The notes beneath the pieces are model-generated. The model ran no database searches, was not told where the DNA came from, and was given only the letters and a program-made list of their open reading frames with translations. A program made the position numbers and the translations under genes. From Ectobius pallidus (lineage: Eukaryota; Arthropoda; Insecta; Blattodea; Ectobiidae): a DNA stretch of 64,000 nucleotides. The stretch spans positions 156,721,269 to 156,785,268 of the forward strand of contig CAXKWD010000007.1 in the NCBI GenBank assembly GCA_964059195.1, read 5' to 3'. Of the stretch, positions 45,916 to 56,300 are shown piece by piece. Numbering within the stretch: position 1 is the first letter of the stretch; every line of letters starts with the position of its first letter.

Positions 45916-46827
45916 GCATGTTTTGGTGTCCTGCATGCGTTAATTGATTAATGATCTGAATGATCAAATGGTACGTCCTGACATCTAGCGGACAACAGTT
46001 TTATCGACCCGAGAACTTACGGCATCTAGCAGCAAACTTTGTAAGTTCGCGGCGGACACTTAATTTCAGATTGGGGTACAAAGATTGTAGAAGCAGAATG
46101 AACTCAGTACTAAAAGGCTATTTATTTAACACATACGTTTAATCTATTAGAATTATTGCAGTCTGATCTGCAAATGAAAACGTCCAAAATTTAGAAAATA
46201 ATATCAAATCACTCTTGCTTGTATTCAATTTTCATTTTAAAAGTTTCCCTGAAATGGAATGTCCAAGAGCTGGATAGTGAATTGTAGCTTACATCGAAAC
46301 CGGGATTTTAGTTTTTTTAATGATCAACTATTTTAATTGTTTATGCATGATTTGGGTAAGGTTCATGAGTCAGTGTACGTTTTATTCGTTTCATTTCGAA
46401 TCTTTATGCCCTTACGGAAGCATAAGATTCGTTCTATTCGTTTAATTATAATTAATTATTCCATAAGAAATATAATTATTTATATGCCTATTTGTTGCGG
46501 AAAAACACATAATGTTATAATTATTTTTCTGTTAAACAAGTTATTTAAATAAAACATCTAGCAGCTGAGTGAATAATCGCGGGCGAAGCCGCGGGCAGCT
46601 GCTTATTCTCAAACAATTTCTGACTCTTCCTAATAGTGTTATTGAACTTAAAAAAAAACAACTAAGTGTGGTATCAGTTACTTTTGGGGGCAAATGTATA
46701 TCCTGAGATGGATTGTCGTTATAAGAAATAACTGGTACGAATCGTAGTGTAGGGATACTCCTTACAGTTGGATTAGGGATTAGGCTATATATTTTTTTGG
46801 AGCAACACAGCTAAGCATATTTTTTTT
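45916..46827. other. Unannotated DNA with a solo family G terminus
   Basis: At about 46573-46602 the GC-rich terminus AATCGCGGGCGAAGCCGCGG occurs alone. Otherwise no feature. Confidence 0.45.
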
Positions 46828-47524
46828 GCACGACTTAACTAATTAGTGTCGGCCGCGGTGGTCTAGAGGTAGCGTGCCCGCCTCTAGATGCGCAGGGCGC
46901 GGGATCAAACCCGGCCGCGGTCGATGGATTTTTCAGGACGTAAAAATCCTGGGCACGGAGTCCTCCGGGAGGGAAATAAGCATATCAAAATTAATATAGG
47001 TAATGAAACCTCCATTGGAGGCCCCTTCGCCCCACCTGGGGATCATCAGGGTACCAGATACAGATACAGAACTAATTAGTGGTACTTACGAATATTGTTG
47101 CCGTGGATCGTAAGTTGATATTCCCGCACGCAATCTTGTTGCTATGTGCGGTAAGAGTTTCCGTGCGGTAAGAATTTACTTACGGCACATCATAATACAA
47201 GCCTTTATGGACAAGGCCCCCAGGACAAATATTCGATTCGCATAACAAGAAACACATGCGAATCACTTTCTGAAATAAACATCTATCTTCAATAATGTAT
47301 ATTATACATAATATTTTCAGGTAATATCTCAATTGATTTAATTGAATTGATATAAATAATCATCGTGCAAAAAATAGCATGCGATACTATTTATGCCGTT
47401 ATGCCGTAAGCGCATAACGTATCTCGGAAAATTGAAAAAAAAAAAACTCGGCGCGAGGACCTCGTTTTTTCAAACTCTTTCCTCGATCCGTATGCATCGC
47501 TTACGGCACTTATATCGCAATATA
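46828..47524 (+). repeat. Family H hairpin-ended repeat, copy 4, with SINE inside
   Basis: Collinear with 37741-38187 once the SINE at 46848-47069 is removed. The terminal hairpin arms lie at about 47380-47515 (GCCGTAAGCGC ... GCTTACGGCAC). Confidence 0.8.
46848..47069 (+). mobile_element. tRNA-derived SINE, family D, with 11-bp target duplication
   Basis: The head GCGGTGGTCTAGAGGTAGCG (A box) is followed by a variant B box GGATCAAACCC, then a body ending in a GATACAGATACAG tail. AACTAATTAGT is duplicated exactly at 46837-46847 and 47070-47080. The paralogous site at about 37747-37757 has a single copy. Confidence 0.9.
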
Positions 47525-47968
47525 CTATTTTCCTCTTTGTATTAAATCTATTTTTCTCCAAGATCAGTAAACTATGCAAGCCTTGACCTTTTTCGGCAAT
47601 TATTCTCCTCCTGACTTTTTTCATTATTTATTCTTAGCCTTTTTCAGGAAAGTAAGGTTTTCGCGTAAATTGAAAATATTCTCCCACTTTCAGGTCATTG
47701 TCATCCAGTTCGAATTTATCAACACCAGTGTCCATCCGCATGGAGTATGTGTGGCAGCCCTGGTTAACTGTTCAACTGATCGCTGTGCAAGAATGTAAGT
47801 AACCACATGTCTTATTTTTTCTAACTATGTATTATTTCTGTTGTCAACGTCGTTTTTCCTCAGCTAAAGTAGCGCCTAGAAGATCAATAATATTGTCAAC
47901 ATTAGCTTCAATGTATTAATAAATTTCATATTTTCCGCTAGTGCTTATTGATATTCTTATATAAAGTT
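47525..47968. other. Mostly unannotated; holds one possible exon
   Basis: See the possible exon at 47694-47794. The rest shows nothing recognisable. Confidence 0.35.
47694..47794 (+). CDS. Possible isolated coding exon, unknown gene
   Basis: A pyrimidine-rich tract and CAG acceptor precede it and a consensus GTAAGT donor follows it, 101 nt apart. One of the two open frames is Cys-containing (FINTSVHPHGVCVAALVNC), and a second frame is also open. I do not recognise the protein, and no partner exon is identified. It could be a chance pair of splice-like motifs. Confidence 0.25.
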
Positions 47969-48575
47969 ACTAGCATGTGCCCACGGCTTCGCCCGCGATA
48001 ATTATTTCAAAAATTAAAAATTAAGAGCATAATAGTAAAATCATTATATTTATTAACACCTAAATCACGTGGACTACATACCACGATTAGATAGCATCGC
48101 CTGGTAAAAGCGACTTCAGATTCGAGTTCCTTGGTCCAGAAAACCCCTGCATAGTGAGTTTCGTCTAAATAAAACAATGTTTGACCATATTAGGGCTTAC
48201 AACATTCAAGCGATCGCGAAAGTTTAATTTCCAAAGAATGACAAAAATAGACAAAGCCAACTGTAATTGTCAAACTTCCATTTAATTTAATTCCAAACCC
48301 ATCTGAAATCCGCTGGCAACAATATGTTTTAATGTCAAATGTGATTCGGATTCGATAATTCTGTGTAAGAAGGGATTAAGTATTCTCAAAAACATTTGAT
48401 TTTTGGCATTTAAAATCAGAATTTTTCAAAATCCTTTCTTAGTGAGCACCTACATTATGAAACGAAGGTACTGTCAAAATTCCAGGTCTCTACCTGTTAT
48501 AGTTTAGGCTCTACGTTGATTCCTGTCAGTTAGTCAGTTAGTCAGGACAAAGCCTTTTATATATATATAGAGAGA
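47969..48575 (+). repeat. Family G interspersed repeat, forward copy
   Basis: Begins ACTAGCATGTGCCCACGGCT and ends CAGGACAAAGCCTTTTATAT then TATAGAGAGA. It lacks the internal TTTTATTAATATAG module present at 38.5 and 60.2 kb. Non-coding. Confidence 0.75.
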
Positions 48576-48576
48576 T

Positions 48577-48934
48577 TTTTTCCACCTTATGCACTAGTGT
48601 GGGAAGGTTAGAATTGGATAGATGTCGAAAAGGAATCAATATATCAATATTACTCAATATATATGTAATTAGTATTATATAATTGTGATACATGAGTAGG
48701 ATAATTATGTAATATTACAATTAATGATGTTCTGTATAATATCAAGTTAGATAATATTTAGTCACATACTAGATAAAACACTATATAGTGTACAATCATA
48801 AAAGAACTGATAAATTTTTGACTTAGTCAGTGCAATTCTTGAGTTTGTACAATCGTTATGTAATACCTGCATACGGTATTTTTTTTTAGTATTACCCAGT
48901 AAAAATTATGCACACTAGTACATAAGGTGAAAAA
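48577..48934. mobile_element. AT-rich MITE-like inverted repeat, 358 bp
   Basis: The left end CACCTTATGCACTAGTGTG and right end CACACTAGTACATAAGGTG are inverted copies bordered by T- and A-runs. The interior is very AT-rich. The target duplication is unresolved, so the superfamily is unknown. Confidence 0.6.
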
Positions 48935-49929
48935 ATAACTTTATATAAGAATATTAGCTTCAATATTGACGGATGACCATTTTGATGGAAATATTGATCG
49001 TCTTGGAAGGTACTGAAGCGTCCTATCGATGTTGATGGATATTGATAGAACATTATATTTTCTGTCAGTATTGAAGAACCGTTTGAACGTCAAGGAGGTT
49101 TATTGTCAATGTTTCCTTCAATATCAGTTGTTTGTCAGACCGCGAAGCAATTTTTTATAGTCGTCTGGTTCTGTAGAATGCAAACAAATTAAGCTTGTAA
49201 AGCAGCTTCTCAGCTTGTACCATTCTTTGATGTTTCTTTTTCACACATTGAAAGAGTCAATGCTAGAAAATCAAAATCCGAACTGGAAAACATTTCTATA
49301 TTTAAAAAAAAAAAAAAAAAAAAAAAAACACTACTGAAACAGTCCCGATCATGCAGCACGAATATTTTTGCCAGAATGAATATTGGTGAGAATATTGATG
49401 CGTTTTGAAGCATATTGATGACTGAATCATATTCAATATAAAGCGTCACTATCGGACAGAATATTGACAATATTATTGATCGTTTAGGGGACCCTTGAAA
49501 GCCTAGAGTAATGAATATGGTATCAGTGTATAGTTTTTTTTGTGGACTTCTGATATAGAATCCAGACTTTGACACTGGTGTACTCACTTCACTTTGTATT
49601 TAACTACCAGGTGTCTGCGGCTTCACCCGCGATTTTTTTTTTTTAACATTCGACTTGAGCCTCTATGGACTGCGTGTTTACAACCTATCTCATTTTCATT
49701 GTCTGTGTCTTGTTCGTTTGCCGGCTTTGACATCCTGCCAGTATTTCTTGAGTCTGATGGGTTAAGTGACACATATGGGGTGATAAAGGGTCTTGAGAAG
49801 GGAAGGTAGTGTAAATAACCCATTTGTGAATTCAATATCCAGACAGTAGCACGGTTTATTTTTTATTGCGGTCACACAGACCTCACCTCCATGGTTAAAG
49901 GTTAACACTTCACTTTAGGAAAGAAACTC
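48935..49929. other. Unannotated DNA beyond the 3' end of the PDZ gene
   Basis: Contains recurring ATATTGAT motifs, a poly(A) run (about 49305-49328) and a worn family G terminus at about 49608-49635 (GTCTGCGGCTTCACCCGCG). No gene supported. Confidence 0.4.
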
Positions 49930-50190
49930 AGAAAATGATACATATAAGATATTTATTGTAAATAAAAATACAATAATAACACGTAATATCAAAATAAAAT
50001 GTAGCTATATACATAGTATACACACAGGAAGCAGGAACTTGTATTTACACTGGTTATGTGCCGCCACTAAACTGCAATCCCCTCTCGACTTTCCCTCTCA
50101 GAAACTCGCTCGATTACAGCCTAACCTCTCCTCTGCATTCAGTCCCCAGCAAACTTATCCAGGTCGTCGCAAGATTTCGACTTGCTAGCC
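49930..50190 (-). CDS. Terminal exon of the PDZ-domain gene (17 codons with stop, then 3' UTR)
   Basis: The minus strand shows a TTTTTCAG acceptor at 50191-50192. The exon continues the frame from 59919-60051 and encodes ASKSKSCDDLDKFAGD, then a TGA at 50139-50141. The rest is 3' UTR, with an AATAAA signal at 49952-49957, so cleavage is expected near 49930. The exact 3' end is estimated. Supporting evidence: the phase matches exactly (an AG left by the upstream exon plus one G completes an Arg codon), and the Ser/Lys-rich SKSCDDL tail is the kind of short acidic end seen in scaffold proteins. The protein does not end in an obvious PDZ-ligand motif. Confidence 0.75.
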
Positions 50191-50330
50191 CTGAAAAATA
50201 AACAACACAAGTAGTTAGATGTGGTGTGAGCATGGATTAGATCATAGGTCTTGAACCTTCTGCTACTCAAGGGCCACATTTAAGATGCATAGAAGAATGG
50301 GAACGTTGTTTGAACACCTAAGGCCTATAC

Positions 50331-50639
50331 CAGCGTTTCTCAACCTAAGATGGTGCAGATGGTCCGCAGAAATAATTTTAAAATATCATGAAGCAAGTGG
50401 AAAGTAAAGAAATAAAACTCCGGTTTTAATATTTTTCCAATTCAAAGCTGTGTTTCCGTCAAATTAAAAAAATGTATTTAGAATTATTTCGTTATAATGA
50501 CCTATAATTAATACCCCAAATATTAAGAATATAGGCCTACATACAGCCTACTTCTAAAAATGGAATTAAAATTAGGGATCCGTAATTTTTTTTTAGTCAT
50601 TTTAAAGGTCCTTGGGTTCAAAAAGGTTGAGAAACGCTG
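50331..50639. mobile_element. hAT MITE (Charlie-like ends), 309 bp, intronic
   Basis: Inverted ends CAGCGTTTCTCAACCT, very similar to the CAG.GGTTCTCAACC terminus of hAT-Charlie elements. They are flanked by an exact octamer GCCTATAC at 50323-50330 and 50640-50647. No transposase. Confidence 0.85.
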
Positions 50640-52518
50640 GCCTATACCCATGAATTGAATATACGAGTATTTTTTCCGAATACAAACTAATACAGAAAAT
50701 TTACTCATGAAAGAAGAATATAAAGTTGCATTATTATAAAAAGGCACATAATCTTAGGCCCTAACTGTTATGCAAAAACCACGAATGTGAAAAAATCAGA
50801 TTTTGACTTCAGTGGATTGCTGGCATCTGTTTACATTAATCTTTGTTCTGCAGGAACCGAGGACGTTGTATGTTCTTTCCTTGGTGAGTAACAGCTAGTT
50901 CCATTTCCATGAAAATAACAGTTCTACTTTATTTGTTATGCTACAATAACAAATGTGACACATTCGCGATTTTTTTAATTTTTGCACATACGTGATTGTG
51001 GCATAACAGTGACATGTGTACACAAATCTTCTTGCTTGAGACGCGACATTCCACCAGGAACATCATCAGTAATCACACTGAAGAGAATAGAAAACATATT
51101 AATTGATTTTAAAAATGATATAGTGCAGCTGCAACATGGGTTGAAGACCCATGCAGAAATTAAATTATCCCCCTTAGCTCAGCCTATAGGTGTAGGTAAA
51201 TTTACAAGTTTATATTTCTGCAAGTCTTTGATAATATTCAGAAGGTTTACAACAATTTCATATTTCTGTTGGAACAAAAAGGGCTAAAGTTCATTTTGAC
51301 CATACTTACTCATTTCCACCCATAAGCTGAGAATTAAACAATTTTGTTCGCCTCTATGTGATGCAGTCGTAAAAAAGTTTCGGGCAAAAGATTTTGGTGA
51401 TATTTTAAAGATTTATGACATTTATAAACGGACTGGATATTGTATCTACTGACGGAGTAATGCATTTTTTTGGTTCTGAGACTTCATTTTGGTCACCCCT
51501 TGCAATAAGGTTTGGTCGTATAAAAACTTATTTCAGACGAAAGTTTTAAATAATATTTAGGATAACAATAACTTTGAATGGATTTGATACTGTGCTTGCT
51601 CTTTCCCCCCCCCCTCCAACTCCTACTTAAGGTAATGGTTTCTGTATCAAAAACCTTTCAAACAAAAGTTTTTGGTACTACTCTTAGGAGGTATAATATT
51701 TTTAAACGGTTGCAATATTTTTCATATTAAGATAGTTATCATGATTTTGCAGTTATTTTAAATCTTCCCCTTTCTTCCTTCTTTGTCCAAATTTGCCTAT
51801 TAACGAACTTGAACAAGATTTTTCGTCTTGATATATTATCTGTCATGGAATTAATTTGTACAAAATTACAGCAGTTATCGTGCCCAATAAAGATACTTTT
51901 GAGTTGACTGCAAGACCAGGACATCTGGTCAGCCTGGTATTTGTTTATGCCGGTCTTACATTGCCTAACTTCCCACAAAGGAGGGAACTGTGTGCAGTCA
52001 AAATATAACATAATACTACAGTACTAATTTGTTTTGTATGATCTCACGTGTTTAAGAGGTATTGATAGATGATCTGAGAACTGAAAAACACCACATGTTC
52101 ACGCAAGCTAAGTGTTTTTTCCAGCATATTTATTATGTGCAGTAAATAGTTTTAATTCAAATCATCCGCCAGGTGTTCTTGCGCCAAGCATTAAGTTGAG
52201 TAGGCGTATATTTCATCATATCCTGATCACGAGTTCTTTGTGTCGGGTATTCCCTCTTTAAAGACGCCTTAAAGAGCGTCAGGAAGCCTCATCAGTATTA
52301 AGCCTGCAGTTACACGATCAAGTCACGGTCTGACACTGCTCCGGTTCTAGTAACAAAAGCCAGTTCGCGCTCTTTGTATTTTCACTAGAAATCATTGGAA
52401 TAAAACTTCCTTATAAGTTTTATTAATTTCAAGTAAATTACTTATACATAATTTACTTATTCGCCGTATTATAAGTTCATTAGATTCACTTATTAGTTCC
52501 AAGTAATTAAATAGCGTG

Positions 52519-52549
52519 TGACGTCATCACTCACCAAGAAGCTATAAAA
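52519..52549 (+). promoter_or_regulatory. LTR core promoter: CRE-like site and TATA box
   Basis: TGACGTCA (a perfect CRE/ATF octamer) at 52519-52526 is followed by TATAAAA at 52543-52549, about 17 bases later. This probably drives full-length element RNA. The same pair recurs in the 3' LTR at 59333-59363, where it would drive transcription rightward, antisense through the PDZ gene exons. Confidence 0.6.
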
Positions 52550-52768
52550 CGTGAACAATCAAGTGTTAATAACTTAAAATACATACATTCTACTGCAAAT
52601 TTTATTACCGTTAAATTGAGATATAATTCATTAGTAAATTACAAAATTTACTAAATTACCTCTAGTGGTGCAATCTGGTTCGCGCCAAATTCCAATTCAT
52701 TGTTTCAACTTGTTTATTCAATTATCATTCAGTGTTCACCTATTATTTCTTCGAGTGTTACAAGTATT

Positions 52769-52774
52769 AATAAA
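52769..52774 (+). terminator. LTR poly(A) signal
   Basis: AATAAA lies about 225 bp after the TATA box in the 5' LTR. The functional copy for element RNA would be the one in the 3' LTR at 59583-59588. Confidence 0.55.
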
Positions 52775-53324
52775 GTGCAAGTATTTCATTACATTCTAGA
52801 TTGTTTAACCAATATGTTTCCTTAGATCTCTGTACCCAGTGACCTCGTGATATAGTCCCTTCTTGCTCTAAATGGTCCTCCGAAATCTTATACTTCTCAC
52901 ATGTGCATTGTTTCATACTTACTTGAAGCTACCTTATTAAGCTATCCTACATTTATCCATCTCACGGATATTATCGTCCAATCCCTAGCATTGGTCCTCT
53001 CACGAGCCAGTCCCAAACATTGGTCCTTTACCGGGCAGGATCATATTGGTACAATCTTATTTATTGCATACTTGTATTCGCAAATACCGTTTCTCGAGTT
53101 CGTCTCATTCATATGTGCTTCCGCGTCGGTCAGTTCGTGAGTTCCAGCAACCCTGAACTTCGCATCGAAGACAGCATCATGCAGCAGTGATTCGACTCAT
53201 CGTGGGATTCCGGTCCTCAGTGAACATCAAGAAGACAGTGAACAGTTAATACATGCATTATCGTGCAGCAGTGGTAGAATTTCAAATCTTCAAGAACAAG
53301 TAATTTCCACATTTCGCATTCAAG

Positions 53325-56300
53325 ATGGAAAGTGAATTGAAGGAATTAACGAAAAAACGTGCTTTTCTTAAAAGAAAACTTACGTACATTCAGAAGTACA
53401 GTGACAATATTACTGAAGAAGTTGATATATTTCGATTAAAAGTTGAATATGACACTCTTAACGAAGTGTGGCAAAATTATGAAGTGGTACAAACTCAAAT
53501 TGAAGCTATTATCGAAGCTGAAAGTGAACTTGACATGCACGCACAGTATGACGAAGAGATGAATAACAAGTACAAGGTGCTAAAGGCTAAGCTTAGTGAA
53601 TTGTTATTTCTACACGACCAACCAGTGCGTAGTGTAGGCTCTCATCACAGTCATCAATCTAATCACAGTGGTAATTCGCATCACACGTGTCAATCTTCTA
53701 CTTCACAATGCAACAATAGAAATATACAACTTCCAAGGATTCAAATTCCAGTGTTTAGTGGGGATGTGACTAACTTTAAACACTATCACGACACTTTCAG
53801 TAGCTTAGTGGTAAACAATGAATCGTTGGATTCCATCCAGAAATATCATTATTTGCTGAGTTCTCTGAAGGGGCAGGCTCACGCGCTCATTCAGAATCTT
53901 CCAGTCACGAATGAGAATTTTACTATAGCATGGAACTTGGTGTGCTCTAGATATGATAATACTCGAGTTATTGCCACAGCTCACATCAAAAATCTACTTT
54001 CATTACCAATAATGAAAGATGAAAATGTTACAGACTTGCGAAACTTATTAAATCAGTTTCAAAGCAATCTTAACGCCATCGAAGCTCTCAACATTGAAAT
54101 CCCATTACACGAAGTCATGTTCATTCAATTAATATTGGATCATCTTGGTGAAACTACACGCAAGGAATGGGAGAGCAAAATTGACTCACAAAGGTTCACA
54201 CCGCTTCAAGAGTTGATGAACTTCCTAGAAGCCAAGGCTCATTCTTTAGAAGTGCTATCCAATTCTAACAATGTGCCAAGCCCATCCAAGGAAAAAAGTG
54301 AAAGACATACACAAAAGAAATCTGTAAAAACGACTCGTCAATCTTATGTTGCCATCAAAGGTGATACATGTCCTTGTTGCAAGGAAAGTCACAATTTACA
54401 TAAGTGCGACAAGTTTTCACAGTTGAGTGTAGATCAACGTTGGGATTTTGTGAAAAGCAAAGGTTTATGTGCAAACTGTTTCTCCAAAGGTCACAAAAGA
54501 GACAATTGCAAAATCAAGTCATTCTGTAATTGTGGAAAGGCTTCACACAGCAAACTGTTACATAATAACACACGAGACAGTAAAAAGGCTCCTCGACAAC
54601 CACATCAACCGTCTGAATCTACAGATAATGTACCTGCTAGTTATTGTTCGATAAAAGAAAATTCCAACCAAAGGGAGATTTTATTAGCAACAGCAGCAGT
54701 GCATCTTGAAGATAGACAAGGAAATTTAGTGTTATGCAGAGCGTTACTGGACTCAGGAAGCCAATTGAACTTCATAACTGAAGGTTTAGCCAAGAAGTTG
54801 CAGCTGCCAACCACAGATGTCGACACTCAGATACGAGGTATTAATGGCACCTCTTCTTGCAATCACAGTGTTAAGGTTAATCTGCGATCCAGAATCCAGA
54901 ATTTCCAGGCTGAAATGAGTTGTCTAGTAATCCCTCACATTGCAAACAAACTTCCTTCAGTCCGTATAGATCCCAAACATTTCAATATTCCTAGTGAAAT
55001 AACATTAGCGGATCCTAAATTCTACATCCCTGGTGATGTCCAAATCCTCATTGGTGCTAGCTTGTTTTACCAACTATTCACTAATGAAAGAATAGTCATT
55101 CCTAATAACCCTATTCTTAGTAACACGGAACTAGGTTGGATACTTAGTGGAACTATTCCCAAGAAAGCAATTAAATCCAAGAAGGTCACATTCGCTCAAC
55201 ACAATTTATTTGTGACTGTTGATAATGTTGATACACAGTTAAGACGATTCTGGGAACTAGAAGACTTTCCTAAACCAGTGTTTACTAAAGAAGAAAGGGA
55301 ATGTGAAGAGCACTTCGTACAAAACACTATTCGTGCAGAGGACGGTGCTTTTGTAGTGAAATTACCCAAGAATCGATCTCAGGACTCCTTGGGCGAATCC
55401 AGACCACAAGCCGTAAAACGCTTAGAGCATCTGGAGCGAAAATTCCAAACCAATTCTGTCTTGCAGGAAGATTACAAAAAATTCATGCAAGAATATGAAG
55501 AATTGGGACACATGAAGAAGGTTTCACTTCCACAGCCAGGTGAAAAATGCTTCTATTTACCACATCATGCAGTAATCAAGCCCTCGTCTACTACAACCAA
55601 GACTAGAGTTGTGTTTGACGCTTCTGCAAAAACATCTTCAGGCAAGTCCCTAAATGACATTCTGAAATTAGGGCCTACAGTGCAAGATGACCTATCATCA
55701 ATTATAATTCGTTTTCGAACATATAAGTATGCGTTCTCAGCTGACATCTCTAAAATGTACAGACGCATTAAAATGAACGAGATTGATCAAAATCTTCAAA
55801 GGATTGTGTGGCGTTCCAGCACAGATGAACCCATACAAGATTATGCCTTAACTACCGTGACTTATGGTACTAAATCAGCTTCATTTTTAGCCATAAGATC
55901 CCTGCACCAGCTGTCAATAGAAGAAGAAGCTAAATACCCTCTCGCTTCACAAGCAGTCAGGACTTCCTTCTATGTAGATGACTGCCTGGCAGGACATGAT
56001 AATCTTCAAGAAGCGCTACGCCTTCAAGAAGAATTAATCCTCATGCTTGACAGTGGCGGATTTCCCTTGCGAAAGTGGTGTTCCAACCATGAAGCATTGC
56101 TGGAATCTGTACCATCATCTTATCGAGAGACCCAGTTGCCTCTGTCTCTTGACAACATTGAAAATGCACATGCCCTTGGTTTACTATGGCATCCTGCAAC
56201 TGATAACTTCCAGATTCAATCCCATCCTTCTCTCCAAACTCATACTCGAGTTAAACTTACCAAGCGTACTATCCTATCAGTCATATCATCCATTTTTGAT

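Larger units (their letters stand above)
52096..53019 (+). repeat. 5' LTR of the BEL/Pao element
   Basis: Starts TGTTCACGCAAGC, ends CCCAAACA. It appears identical to the 3' LTR. Contains the promoter elements and poly(A) signal listed separately. Confidence 0.95.

Noticed and set aside
53020..53045. Assignment of the BEL primer binding site to a specific tRNA
   Set aside because: A TGG-starting segment is present, but I could not match its complement to a tRNA 3' end with confidence.
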